Assembly (NCBI RefSeq): GCF_905163445.1
Contig: NC_053184.1
Location: forward strand, 6,386,001 to 6,450,000
Source: Pararge aegeria
Lineage: Eukaryota > Arthropoda > Insecta > Lepidoptera > Nymphalidae
DNA: 64,000 bases
Direction of reading: 5' to 3'
The translations under genes and the position numbers were made by a program. The notes under the pieces were generated by a model. That model made no database searches, had not been told where the DNA came from, and saw only the letters and a program-made list of their open reading frames with translations. Shown here in pieces: positions 10,868 to 20,756 of the stretch (position 1 is the stretch's first letter; every line of letters starts with the position of its first letter).

Positions 10868-11035
10868 GACGTTAGTCAGTCTAAAATAGTAGCGGGCTAA
10901 CTTCTAAGGGGTATATTTTCGGTAATGTGGTAACTAGCCATGACCGAAGCCTCCTACCAGGCCAGAATTTCCCCCTTAAGACCACAGCGTTCATGCCAGG
11001 GAGGTTGTCAAAGCCTTTTTTTTTTGAAGTTGGAT
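10868..11035 (+). repeat. LINE 3' region, family Y
   Basis: Reads 'cagtctaaaatagtagcggg', 'ctaacttctaaggggtat', 'gtggtaactagccatgaccg', 'aagcctcctaccaggccag'. These correspond to the 62965 copy ('gtagcgggctaacctgttaa', 'actagccacagccgaag'), with the middle portion deleted. Confidence 0.6.
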
Positions 11036-11500
11036 GCCATTCTCTTGTAATGTAACTTAACTTTACCAAATGAAAGTCTATATTGTCCTTAATTTTAGGA
11101 AGACTAACTGTTAAGTTACTTGACTAAAGTATAGAGCTTTGTCAAGTTCTACGTAACATAAAATACATTTTGCTAAGAAGCAATCAAGCTTCTTAGTCAC
11201 AGTAAGGTGGTTCATAAATCAAACATTAAACTAATATCTAGGACAGATATAAACCGTGCCTGAGCAAACATTTAGCCAAGATTTACATATATCCATTATC
11301 TGCTGAGATTCAGTATGGGACGTCAGCATTACACGCAATAATACAACAGTTTGATTATATATTATCTTTGCATAATAAAACAATATATGGATAATGGATA
11401 ATGTGTTTTTGTTTTTTTTTTAGTTACTTACGTTTGTCTTATCTACTGACAGTATAAATCATAATGTAATTAAAGCACTTAATTATGTAGATGGTCAACA
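11036..11500. other. No recognisable feature
   Basis: AT-rich DNA with no supportable frame. A poly-T run lies near 11412. Confidence 0.45.
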
Positions 11501-11504
11501 CACT

Positions 11505-11783
11505 AAAATATTAACAAAATTAAGCTTAATTTGCTATACTCCGCGAAAAACAGGAGAATCTGTGTGGTGTAATTTATAATTTCTTCAATCCTTGTACTCC
11601 ACACCAAACAGATCCTCAGCAATACACTCTCTACGCACGTTTCGCTCCAAAACCGGAGCATCATCAGGAGATGTTGACTTTACAATGAATAATTGTTAAG
11701 GTTGTTTTTCGCGGAGTATAGCCAATTTAGCTTATTTTTGTTGATGTATCATGGATTTCCGCAAAGTAACGCCTGCTTCTATA
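11505..11783 (-). mobile_element. Foldback element, copy 1, with hammerhead-like core
   Basis: Inverted ends are clear: 'taagcttaatttgctatact', 'ccgcgaaaaaca' from 11521 pairs with the reverse complement of 11701-11734. Outside the right arm, 'tatcatggatttccgcaaag' is shared with copy 3 (33004-33082), and copy 2 (60037-60360) has its reverse complement on the left. The interior on the minus strand carries 'ctcctgatgatgctcc', 'ggagcgaaacgtgcgtagag', which has the layout of a hammerhead ribozyme. No open frame is present. The arms plus the ribozyme-like core suggest a fragment related to Penelope-like or other hammerhead-bearing retroelements; that is inference. Confidence 0.7.
11627..11676 (-). 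ncRNA. Hammerhead-ribozyme-like motif, copy 1
   Basis: Minus strand, 5' to 3': a CUCU strand for stem I, CUGAUGA, one extra U, stem II GCUCC/GGAGC with a U-rich loop, GAAA, C, a GUGC tetraloop, GU, then A (the cleavage-site H), then GAGA for stem I. Stem III is therefore the minimal two-pair A-C/G-U kind seen in retroelement hammerheads. The predicted cleavage site lies between plus positions 11632 and 11631. The departure from the canonical form is the extra U between the CUGAUGA core and stem II, which may weaken or abolish cleavage. Stem I is only 4 bp. Confidence 0.5.
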
Positions 11784-12729
11784 CAACACACTGAAAAACC
11801 ATCCAGAAACCAACCAGATTACTTTAACAATGTCAATATCATACTATCGACTTTACTACTACATTTGCGATCAATAGAACTGTTATTATATATCGAATTT
11901 CTTCATTAGATTCACTCATCTTCAAAGTAAGAAAAAAAAATAAAAAAAAATCACACAATTTCCTTATTTGAATTTGGAATTATCTTCTTTAAAATTTAAA
12001 CTTTTAATGATACCAAAACCAGCCAGATACAAATAGTATAGCCAAAGAGATTTTATTACAAGTTCATATAATAAACTATAATACGAAAAGACTTTTCCCC
12101 AACCAATTTTAAAAAGGCTTAGTTCAGTAAAACAGTTTTAAAGGCATCGTACAAAGTATGTTTATTATATATAGAGTATATGTATCATATCCATATATAA
12201 ATAACATATGTACTACTACTTTAATAGTTATAAAGAATTTATTTTATTGTTATTATTATTATTATCATATTAATGCTTTAACCCCCCTAAAACCCCGGTC
12301 CGCAGATACTGAAATTTTGCATCTACTTGTACAGTTTACGAGACTGATATCAGAATACCAGTTTTTTTTTTTTTTAATTGAAATTCGTTTGATTTGTCAT
12401 TCCACAATAAAGATAAAAAAAAATTCACAACTAAAAAATATTTTAATAATATTTTATATTCTTTGCAGTAAACTTTTTCGTTACGCACATCATAACATCT
12501 AATAAAAAATATTGAAGTTGTGATCTACCAACTCCAAAAAGCATTTTGTTCCTATGGAGTAAGTATGGCCGGAAATTATAATATGGTGAAATGAATGTTA
12601 ACTATGCTTCAGAATACTCGCCACACTTAGGAAAAGCACTTGCCGATGTACCCAATAAAACACGGGATTTAAACACTTTTGTGTTTTAAAAACATAATAT
12701 AAGCATTATGTACTTATTACTTTTTTATG
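11784..12729. other. Very AT-rich stretch, no recognisable gene
   Basis: Contains poly-A near 11934-11949, a TTA/TTATTA tract around 12244-12265 and poly-T at 12362-12376. A 114-codon open frame at 12158-12502 is built of low-complexity AT sequence and I take it as chance. Confidence 0.5.
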
Positions 12730-12935
12730 TTCGTGTGGTGACGGCGATCAGAAAATAGTTGCCCTCTTCTATCCGCGAGTGTCATATGAGGCGAGTAAGT
12801 AGAAGGAGAATATAACAGAGAACCGGCAGCGCCATCCTCTATGCTACTACTACCACCTACTGAGATCACCAGCCAGTCTGCTCAATGCGGTGAATCAAGC
12901 CCTTCCATTGGAAAAGGCCTTTGTCCATTAGTACA
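12730..12935 (+). repeat. Interspersed repeat family G, copy 2
   Basis: Shares with 8425-8575 'tctatccgcgag..atatgag', 'gcgagtaagt', 'ctactactaccacctactga' and 'gatcaccagccagtctgctc'. A possible 3' extension reads 'attggaaaaggcctttgtcc'. Confidence 0.55.
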
Positions 12936-13049
12936 CTTTTATATGCTTATAGAAAAGTCCTATTGTAGTATAAAGGACTACGTAATCGATAAAAAAGCTT
13001 GGGTGTGAATTATTGCTCTAACCAGGTTGCTCTTCTCATAATTTTAAAT

Positions 13050-13290
13050 GACATTGTGAGATGGTGATAACAAAAAAAAAACACCCGGCTAAGTTTGTTG
13101 TGGGCTTCTTATTAGACCAGGACGCGTTTGGAACCCTCGTAGCTTTAGTTTTAAGTTTACGAATGTGGTTATCGCCATCATCTCACTACCGTGTAATTCT
13201 TATGTACGCATCAAAAGTGCCACCTATATCTTATTTCAAGTAGGCCCTACTTGAATAAAGATATTTTTGACTTTGACTTTGACTATGCTA
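13050..13290 (+). repeat. LINE 3' end with TTTGAC tail
   Basis: The run 'tgttgtgggcttcttattag', 'accaggacgcgtttggaacc', 'ctcgtagctttagttttaag', 'tcatctcactaccgtgtaat', 'tgtacgca', then 'ttgaataaagatatttttga' and (CTTTGA)n is a lepidopteran non-LTR 3' region ending in AATAAA and a hexamer tail. A 60-codon frame across it is a by-product. The tail abuts a minus-strand SINE A at 13312. Confidence 0.65.
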
Positions 13291-13311
13291 TTTAAATAAA
13301 TATGTAAGTAT

Positions 13312-13562
13312 ATAAATATACTACGACAATACACATATCGCCATTTAGTCCCACAGTAAGCGTAGCTTGTGTTATGGGTACTAAGATAACTGATGAATAT
13401 TTTTATGAATAATATACATAAATACTTATAATATACAAATAAATACCCAGGCACTGAAAAACATTCATGTTCATCACACACACATTTTCCAGTTGAATGG
13501 AATGGAACCCACGGCCACGGACTCAAAAATCAGGGTCGCTGCCCACTGCGCCAATCGGCGTT
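13312..13562 (-). repeat. SINE family A
   Basis: Full-length minus-strand copy: tail 'atatactacgacaatacac', body 'agtaagcgtagcttgtgtta', and a head ending 'tgcccactgcgccaatcggc'. The B-box area is altered ('ttgaatggaatggaaccca' in place of 'ttgtgggaatcgaaccca'). Confidence 0.85.
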
Positions 13563-13984
13563 CAAATTTATGATTACTTTTACAATTTACATATACCACG
13601 GTACTTATCCATTAAAATGAATAAATACAATTTTATCAACTCATGTGACCGCAGCAAAATAAACAGAACAAATTGGATGTAATGAAAATTGCATCGGAGA
13701 TTTTATTAAAAAAAGAAATCCAATTTGCACCGTAGCTGCGGTCGCTGGATAATTTCATCTCGTCTAATCCCGCTATCACTACTTACCTTGCACTGATTAC
13801 TGCAAAATATTCCCAAGCTGTTTTTTCCACTATCCTAGATGAAAATATTTTCCAATTAGCTTGTAGGACTTTCATCTAAAATGCATGTAAAGGTTGGATC
13901 AGAGTCAACATCTATTTTCGGAGTTTCGAACCTTATCAAGGATGTACAGAAACCAAGTAGTATCTCGCTCACTGGCCCCGTAGA
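13563..13984. other. No recognisable feature
   Basis: Mixed AT-rich DNA without a supportable frame or repeat. Confidence 0.45.
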
Positions 13985-14075
13985 AACGCTTCGTTTTAGT
14001 GGTTAAGATGTTTGATTACTGCTCCCGATCTTGGTTTCGACTCCCGGGTCAGGTCAACCATTGTTACATTTTGGG
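13985..14075 (+). repeat. tRNA-like SINE head, family C
   Basis: An A-box-like 'ttagtggttaagatg' and a B-box-like 'ggtttcgactcccgg' are spaced as in a tRNA, but the ends do not pair as an acceptor stem. Relatives with a Glu/Asp-tRNA-like 'ggtctagtggttag' head are at 24640-24746, 29215-29290, 55195-55262 and 57960-58012. Confidence 0.55.
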
Positions 14076-14083
14076 TTTCTAGC

Positions 14084-14350
14084 AAGAATTTCTCAGAGAA
14101 CCCTTTAAGGGTCTAAACTGTGAAGTTTTCGCCCACCATGCTGGCCAAGTGCGGATTGGTGGACTTCTCACACCCTCGAGAATATTATGAGTCAGGCACA
14201 CATTACTCTCAGGCATGCAGGTTTCCTCACGATATTTTCTTTCACTTTTAAAGCAATTGATATTGTATTGCTCTAAAATATAAAACAGCTTAGACGCGTT
14301 TAGGATCAAACTCGGTTCCCCCAAGTTGAAGCCGGAGCCTTACCCAATGG
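14084..14350 (-). repeat. SINE family B
   Basis: Minus-strand copy reading 'ccaccatgctggccaagtgc', 'ggattggtggacttctcaca', 'ggcatgcaggtttcctcacg' and 'ctcggttccccc', with a head remnant near 14330-14350. A small duplication ('ggcacacattactctcaggc') lies inside. It adjoins the family C head. Confidence 0.7.
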
Positions 14351-15000
14351 CAATACTGCTTAACTAATGACATACGTACCTACTCCGTTCTGGGATGTAC
14401 TCTTCGAACTAATAAAATATGGTAGCTTCCTAGAGAGTTCTCAATTAAGTATCTTATCAGCAACTTATCATTTAAGTATTAAATAAAACATTGGATGAAG
14501 TAACGATAAAAATAACATGATTTTATAACTTTCTTTTAAATTAGTTAAGACTGTTAAATCAAAATAGGATATTATGACACTATTCATTTGCTTCAATTAT
14601 GTTTGTTAAAGCTAACTATGCTGATATTATATCCCATTATGTCAATCAGGTACGCTTAATCAATAATTAATAATGGTCCAGAATATGGCTGATGTAAAGG
14701 CGTTGTCGTCATGAGATTTATTGTTCGTCCAGTCTATTATAGCATGTGCATTTGACAAGCAATGGCATGGAATAGTATATGGGGCAATGAGTGTGAGTAT
14801 TCAATGCTTATTGTCTTGAATTAATTATGGGCTCAAATAAGGTCATTGCTTCAACGGCTGGTTTGGATTTAACTGGCAGTGTCATCGTCTGTGATGTTAA
14901 CACGTTCACAGAGACATACGGTCATATAGTTCCATGGCGATTGGAATGTAAATAAATATGGAAGTAAAATGTTAATATTGCAGTATATACCATGTACCAA
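14351..15000. other. No recognisable feature
   Basis: AT-rich unique DNA. No frame or repeat that I can support. Confidence 0.45.
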
Positions 15001-15130
15001 GATGGAAATAGGGGAAGAGGCCGTCGGAGACTGGCTTTTGTGAGACAAATAAAACAAAAGGTTGGGCTGGAAACTCATAGAAACATGGATAAAGAAGGTT
15101 GGAAAAGGCTACACCAGCTTAACTCTTAAG
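15001..15130 (+). pseudogene. LINE reverse transcriptase C-terminal fragment
   Basis: An open plus-strand frame, 15004 to the stop near 15129, reads GNRGRGRRRLAFVRQIKQKV, GLETHRNMDKEGWKRLHQL, NS, stop. The pattern 'GxRGRGRxR..F..QI...G...Y.....A.DR..WR..' is the C-terminus of a common arthropod endonuclease-reverse transcriptase. Only about 42 residues survive, ending in a stop at the usual place, with an intact frame. It is a strongly 5'-truncated LINE copy; the clade is not decidable from so little. Confidence 0.6.
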
Positions 15131-15534
15131 TTATAGAAGGAATACTAAGTTGATAGTGTGGTATAAATATCTAACTCCTACTGCATCTTGTGTCACGTTA
15201 TATCTTGACCATGGGAAATCGCACAGCGCGTAAATGACCGCCGCATAAATGCACGGGTAACACCATCGTACTACTATCATACCATGTTTGGTTTATTTAT
15301 ATACGCGATTTTTTTCGCAGTGTGAATATCCGCTGGAGAATACATTTTAAACAGACTGTGGCAATTTATTTGTTTCAATATCATTGAATAGTATATCACT
15401 GAACTTAAAGTTACTTTTGGGTCTGTAAGACAGCCTAGTGCCTTACAAAGTGTTAATAATTTGGGAATTCATAATTTTTGAATGTGTCTCTGATTTGGTT
15501 TTCATTTGCCATTCCTAGTTACCTACCCATTTAG
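15131..15534. other. No recognisable feature
   Basis: No gene seen. Text around 15230-15290 ('gcacgggtaacaccatcgta', 'ctactatcat') may be a worn repeat. Confidence 0.35.
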
Positions 15535-15665
15535 AGTTCCAGTACGATGCCGTGTAGAAATTGATTTACGTGTTTAATATAAATACCTAGCCCCTGAGGG
15601 TAGCCCATCACCACCTTAGAATTTATCATATTTTATCACCAGATTTGATTGCAGTCTAAGGTGAA
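15535..15665 (-). repeat. LINE 3' region, family Y
   Basis: Reads 'ttccagtacgatgccgtgta', 'gaaattgattta', then 'attgcagtctaaggtgaa', the reverse complement of family Y ('tacacggcatcgtactggaa') with diverged spacing. Confidence 0.5.
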
Positions 15666-15854
15666 TTTGTAAATGAATAAAAAAATTGTTACTAATTTTA
15701 AAATAGCAATAATCACGCTAAAATACGAGAAGCGTGCACCAACCAACCGCCTTTTTTTGACAGGGGGTAAAGTCAATCCCTATATAAAGCGTAAAATATA
15801 TCTCAGATATCTTGTATAAATATATTACCGTATAGTCTCCACCTTTTTAAGAAA

Positions 15855-15990
15855 ATTGCCTCACGCACACCTACCTCTCTTTATGATTGTTATTCTTTTA
15901 TTGGAGTACTTTTATATTGTGCAAAATTTACCACGTTCGCGAGTCTTAAAACATTCGACAATCGGTGATTTGAAAAAAGCAATCATATTT
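15855..15990 (+). repeat. Dispersed repeat J, copy 1
   Basis: Shares 'ctttatgattgttattcttt', 'tattggagtacttttat' and 'gatttgaaaaaa' with 27778-27960 in the same orientation. No terminal structure is seen. It is probably part of the same unclassified element as repeat I. Confidence 0.45.
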
Positions 15991-16441
15991 CACAACTACA
16001 ACTATTTCATTAACTTTCTACATCATACACCAACTTATTTAAATAGCCTAAGAATAATTTCTTTGGTAAAAATATTCATCGGGTGATGTCCCAAATAAAA
16101 GTGATGTTATTAAAATTTTGCCATAAAGAAAGTTTGTTTAGAAAGGATTGTTTCCGAGTTCTACAAAATGGTGACAATGGCATAGGTACTACATCGACTT
16201 ATTTTTTAGATCTTACTTTAAAATTGCACATAAAATATTGGACCAAAATATTGGATTTTGTTAATAAAATACTTGGTGCGATAATATGGATGAAGATAAA
16301 GAGTTATGTAAAGGAGCCGTTCTAGATACCTTCATCTGCATTCTTTAATCGTACCGTGCGTCGCTTAAACAAATTTCATCCCCACTACGGGCAGGTGAAA
16401 TTTTCCACGAACATGGAAATTGTGGAATCAACTTCCACTTT

Positions 16442-16509
16442 GACGGCCGATTGGCGCAGGGGGCAGCGTCCCTGCTTTCTGAGTCCAAGGCTGTGGGTTC
16501 GATTCCCAC
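16442..16509 (+). repeat. SINE family A, 5' half (split by hAT)
   Basis: The head 'gacggccgattggcgcaggg', 'ggcagcgtccctgctttctg', 'agtccaaggctgtgggttcg' runs into ATTCCCAC, where the hAT element begins. The SINE resumes after the second ATTCCCAC at 20780. Its A-box-like and B-box-like motifs sit at 16452-16464 and about 16496-16506. Confidence 0.9.
16502..16509 (+). repeat. hAT target-site duplication, left
   Basis: ATTCCCAC, identical to 20772-20779. Eight base pairs is the diagnostic target duplication length of the hAT superfamily. Confidence 0.95.
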
Positions 16510-16524
16510 TAGTGTTGCCCAAAT
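16510..16524 (+). repeat. hAT left terminal inverted repeat
   Basis: TAGTGTTGCCCAAAT, perfect complement of 20757-20771. Past base 15 the two ends diverge into TCTTGG-type sequence. Confidence 0.95.
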
Positions 16525-16539
16525 GCAAGAACAAGACGA

Positions 16540-16660
16540 GACTTAGCCAGTCTTGGTCTTGGTCTTGCGCCAATACACCTGGTCTTGGTCTTGGTTTTGG
16601 TCTTGCGCTCCCAGTCTTGGTCTTGGTCTTGGTCTTGCAGCAAGAGTCTGGCAAGTCTTG
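16540..16660 (+). repeat. Left subterminal TCTTGG array of the hAT
   Basis: About ten copies of TCTTGG or TCTTGC run through 'agtcttggtcttggtcttgc', 'cctggtcttggtcttggttt', 'cagtcttggtcttggtcttg' and 'gcaagtcttgcaa'. Clustered short motifs next to the inverted ends are the transposase-binding pattern known for Ac and related hAT elements. The motif recurs at the right end, including in inverted orientation. Confidence 0.8.
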
Positions 16661-17087
16661 CAATTACCTATTAGTCTATTACTATTTATTAAAGTTTACT
16701 TTAAATCTTAGAAAAACGTATTAGAATTGGAACATTGTGAACTTGAATTAACATAGCCATAGTAAAGATCAAGCAGATTAATAAATAACTGAAGATTTGA
16801 TAAGAAATTCGAAAAATCAACTGACCTATATGTCGTTTTCCATGGAAGTAACTGTTTCTTAATAAACATTTATGATTTATAAGCTTACATTTGCTAAAAC
16901 ATGTAAAAAAACAAATTAATTACAATAACTTGACTGTATTTTAAAGAACAATACTTATCTGTCTAGAAAGAGATTGAACCCTCAACTTATAAGAAATTTA
17001 ATAAAAGAGTTTTACGATTTATCAATTATTTGAATAAAAAATAAAATACAACACAAATCAACAGCTTTATCATTAGGTTATGATACT

Positions 17088-19498
17088 TTATATCAATTCT
17101 TTTGACCAAGAATTAATACAAAGTAACCATCTGGCTGACTCATCACTTAACCTATTTCTATGTTTTCTAATTACTAATGATGCTTTAGAAAATAACCTCT
17201 CAGCAGGTACTGAAGTTGCAGGTATTGAGAGAAAATCACGGGCCATTTTCGATAAAATCGGATACTCTGTCTCATGCGTCCTCCACCAATCTAAAATGTC
17301 TTCCGAGCTGGCAGTTCTTGGTTTTCTCAGGTACTCCTCCAACTCGTCTATCACTAAGCCTTGAAGACAAGATCCAGATGACGTCGAGGGACATTCATAG
17401 AGTTTATCAAAGTCTATTACGTCTTCATCTTCATCACATACTTTATTGTCTTTTTCTGGTAATTCCAGAGATTTGTTCAGTGAGTGTAGACTTTTATATT
17501 CTTCATAAAGTTCATTGAACTTGCGCAGACTTTCTGTTTTAAGTTGCTTCCCCCACATTGTCAGGTCAAAAGTCTGAGCCTTATGTCTTGGGTCTAAAAT
17601 TAAAGAAGTACAATAAATCCAGTTGCTCTTCTTGTAATGTTTAAGCATTTTGTCTCGAGCTGCTTGGAAAGCTAGAATGAGCCTTTCATCCACTTCAGAT
17701 CGATTAGGTTTCTCATCTAACTGTTTTACCATGGATTCAATTTTATCTAGCAAGAGATTAAATGATACAATGACTAGCGGTAACGTAACATATTTGTCTC
17801 CACCAAGTTTTGTACTTAAAAGTTTAAAGTTTATTAGAAATTTATGTAATTTTTCGAGTACCTGCCATTCATTAGCTGTGATTTGAAAATCATTCAATTC
17901 GGTGACAGAACTGCACAATATGTCAATGCCCGCTCTCACTTTTAAACCAAATCCAATCATATCATGTGTGGAATTCCATCTCGTTGGACAGTCAAGAATG
18001 GCATTTAGATTTGATGGCACGCCAGCTGCTTCACAAGCAGACTGAAACTTCTTCTTCACTATCTCACTTCTTTTTATTTTACTGGAAATACTGCGTAACT
18101 TTGTTACAGATGTACGCGAGTCAGCAATATTTGGTGCAGATTCTTCATCTTCCTCATCCTCAGTTTCGTCTGCATAGTCTTCGTACTGCTGATCTTGCGC
18201 GTTAGTGTCAGACTCACAGTGTAATGCTAAGGTCTTTAATAAATCTTGTACACCAAGGTTTAAAATGTGAGCAAAGCACCGGAAATGTTGATTGTCTGAA
18301 TCAAAGTGTGGCGGCAGCTGTTTGCCCAGTTCATACATAAATTTGGTATTTGCAGTTGCGTTGTCGACCGTGATACCTTGTATTTTATCAATTATGCCAT
18401 ATTCCAATAAACATTCATGGAAAATCGTTGCAATATCTTCCCCAGTATGTCGACCGCGTGATGGTATAAAATCAAGAACTACAGATCGATACTTCCATTC
18501 GTTGTCTATATAATGAATAGTAACCCCGTAGTAACTCCTACCAGCAATTGACGTCCACCCATCAATGGTAAACGACATTTTAGATGATAATGGTTGAAGT
18601 CGTTCCTTGAGATTCAATTGGAGCTCTTCAAATCGCTCTTTGACTTTCTTTCTAAGTGTAGACCTTTTAGGAAACACCATATTAGGGCAAATACGTCGAA
18701 AATATACTTGTGTAGCTTCGTCATCGAAAAATGAGAAGGGAAGATATTTTTTCACCACCCAATCAACTGTAGCTGTCGTGATGTTGTCACTGCTGTTTTC
18801 CGACTGAAACAAAACAATAAATCTTGTGTTATTATTTAAAACATACTAGGTTTGAGCGTATAAGAGGAGGAGGTTTGTTGTTGTTAAATCGAGAAAATCG
18901 TTAAATTGATATTTGTTATATTAAGGTTGCACTGTACTGTAATTTACCAAAATAAAGTACTTAGTTGTTACTGGCCGATTAAATGAAAATATGGGTGTTT
19001 ATAAAAAATATTTAAGACGATAATTACATACTTAATATGTCGCACCCCTAGATGAAAACACCACTAACTCAAAAATACTTACGTAAGTTAATGGCGTTTT
19101 TGAATCGCATGAATAGCTACGCGGAGTTAAAATTCTTTTAACTGTTAAAAAAATATTCTTACCTGTCCACTTCTTCCAGCGGTTACTAAAAAGCTTGTGA
19201 TATCTCCACTTAATTTTGGTTTAACAGGAAGAAATATTTCTGATTCCTTTTTGTGGAAAGACATTAGATGTTTCCTTAAGCCTGAAGTGTTTCTGTTTTT
19301 CATTTTTATTTCAATCTTTTTATGTTGGCACAATTTACACAAGGCAGTTTGGGATGCATGAATTATTTCGAAAAACTCCTCAAATTTGCTTTTGGGTCTT
19401 TTAGATCTGTGACTCAAACTCTCGTTACTCGGACTAGAATAATTTGAATCTTCGTCACTCATATTAAATTGTACACGTGATACGTTTTTAGAAAACAA
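17088..19498 (-). CDS. hAT transposase, BED-finger type, two exons, intact
   Basis: Cut-and-paste transposase. Exon 1 is 19498-19163 and exon 2 is 18803-17088 (stop TAA). The 359-bp intron begins CAG|GTAAGA and ends TTTGTTTCAG|TCG, and both exons meet at whole codons, giving 683 residues with no stop or frameshift. A BED zinc finger occupies about residues 36-85 (C54, C57, H77, H82 in CKLC and LRKHLMSFH). The RNase-H-like core shows FTIDGWTS (D193), ITVDNATAN (D259), the CFAH motif (288-291) and TRWNST (386-391). An acidic stretch lies at 320-334. The C-terminal dimerisation region (about 605-680) includes PATSVPAERLFSKA, whose E647 matches the usual hAT catalytic glutamate position. ATG at 19498 is the first in frame; a second at residue 13 could serve instead. 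Length is normal for Ac-like transposases. A domesticated ZBED gene is unlikely, because the ends and target duplication are intact. Confidence 0.93.
18804..19162 (-). other. Intron of the hAT transposase gene
   Basis: The donor GTAAGA follows the exon 1 codon CAG. The acceptor is preceded by a T-rich tract, TTATTGTTTTGTTTCAG. Phase 0 on both sides. Without splicing, exon 1 would read five more residues (VRIFF) to a stop, giving a BED-finger-only protein. Confidence 0.85.
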
Positions 19499-19599
19499 CG
19501 AGAATTAGTAAAAACAATTATTAAGTTAGAATCGAAGCACAGCTCAATTGGAAATGACTGGAATTAAAATAATTCCTTCATTTATAGTACGTTTCCTTG

Positions 19600-19690
19600 C
19601 TTTTTACCACGCCGCCTCGCCACGTGCCGGCTCTATGAAAAGGATGCCGCCGCAAATCGAACGATGCCGCGTGCGGCGTACAAACACACA
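19600..19690 (-). promoter_or_regulatory. GC-rich leader upstream of the transposase
   Basis: In an otherwise AT-rich element, this patch holds 'acgccgcctcgccacgtgcc', 'gatgccgccgcaaatcg' and 'gatgccgcgtgcggcg', 100-190 bases before the ATG. 'GATGCCGC' recurs near 20359, and a second GC patch lies at 20243-20300. The position suits a promoter or transposase-binding region, but no TATA box or initiator can be fixed. Confidence 0.4.
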
Positions 19691-19795
19691 CTAAATATTA
19701 CCTACTTGTACAGACGCGACCCGTGAATAAAATATATGTAAAGAATTAGTGCCAATCACTATTCTTTACACATAAGTGAATGTTTTGGCGTGCAT

Positions 19796-19935
19796 CTATA
19801 CTAATATTATAAAGCTGAAGAGTTCGTTTGTATGTTTGATGACAGAAGTTTTAAAATAAATAAATAAATCCAGAACGTCACTATACCTCCAAAGTTACTA
19901 TTCCTCGTGGACGAAGTCGCGGGCACAGCTAGCTT
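19796..19935 (-). repeat. Family E element inside the hAT right arm
   Basis: Reverse complement of the family E layout: the close 'atactaatattataaagctg' comes first and the opening 'cgtggacgaagtcgcgggca', 'cagctagc' last. At about 140 bp it is internally deleted. It is the only minus-strand family E copy in the window, and it lies outside the transposase gene. Confidence 0.65.
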
Positions 19936-20589
19936 TTTTTTGCTATTTTTTCTTGTAAAAACTTAAGAAATATAATGACTAAATGTACAATAATAGTACC
20001 TAAGTAATTAGTTTAAAACCATATAAGTAATCAATATTATAATTACTTACTAGAATGAATTATTATGACATCTACTACCTATCCTCACCATTTTATCCTA
20101 ATCATAATACTACTTGCGTGATCAGTATAATGTATTCATTTTCATTCTAAGCACTCTGAAACTTATTTATTCTTTGGAACACCTGTAGGTACTCTTAAAA
20201 TTCGAAATTATTTTGCATGAATAGTGTCAAATGTTATGATTTCGGCGCGGCGGCAACGATTGTTTTAGATTTCAAAAGAAGCCGCCGGTGCGTGTATCAT
20301 AACCATGTACTTCCGAAAAGCGGCAAATTTCTTTGAGAAGTAAGTACAAAACCTTTGATGCCGCATTATCAAAGTGCCGATGGTTAAAACATAACTATGC
20401 ATGCACTCAGTTTGATTTTAATAGATATTTTTTTATTCGCTATGTTTATGGTATTAGTCGTAATGCGCATAGGTCCAGTTTTTCATATTCTTTGATATAG
20501 TTTTTTGCGTCTCATAGAATTCCTAAGCGTACCTACCTACCTACCTATACACCGAACTGTTACACCTAACTACTCCGTGAAATAGCGCT

Positions 20590-20756
20590 AAGTCCTAGCT
20601 GCAAGACGCAAGAGTCTTGCAGGCTATGTCTTGTTCTTGCTCAAGTCTTGCACGGTCAGTCTTGGTCTTGGTCTTGCTAAAAATACGCGGTCTTGTTCTT
20701 GGTCTTGGTCTTGCAAAAACGCAAGAACAAGACCAAGACTGCAAGACCAAGACTGA
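20590..20756 (+). repeat. Right subterminal TCTTGG array of the hAT
   Basis: Direct copies ('cagtcttggtcttggtcttg', 'ggtcttgttcttggtcttgg') and, nearest the end, inverted copies ('aagaacaagaccaagactgc', 'aagaccaagactgaattt'). The opposing orientations can fold into a hairpin ('ttcttggtcttggtcttgc' against 'gcaagaacaagaccaagac'). Confidence 0.8.

Noticed and set aside
12158..12502. 114-codon plus-strand frame
   Set aside because: Composed of low-complexity AT sequence (runs of Y, I, F, K) with no domain; chance in AT-rich DNA.
16540..16660. TCTTGG run considered as an ordinary microsatellite or CRISPR-like array
   Set aside because: Units are irregular, occur at both ends of the same transposon and include inverted copies at the right end; the subterminal-repeat explanation is better. 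No spacer-repeat structure exists.
17080..18807. Several plus-strand frames of 60-100 codons across 17080-18807
   Set aside because: They lie antisense to the continuous 574-codon transposase exon and show no similarity of their own.
17088..19498. Domesticated ZBED-type host gene instead of a transposon gene
   Set aside because: Intact inverted ends and a perfect 8-bp target duplication flank the gene inside a SINE, which marks a recent mobile copy, not an ancient domesticated gene.
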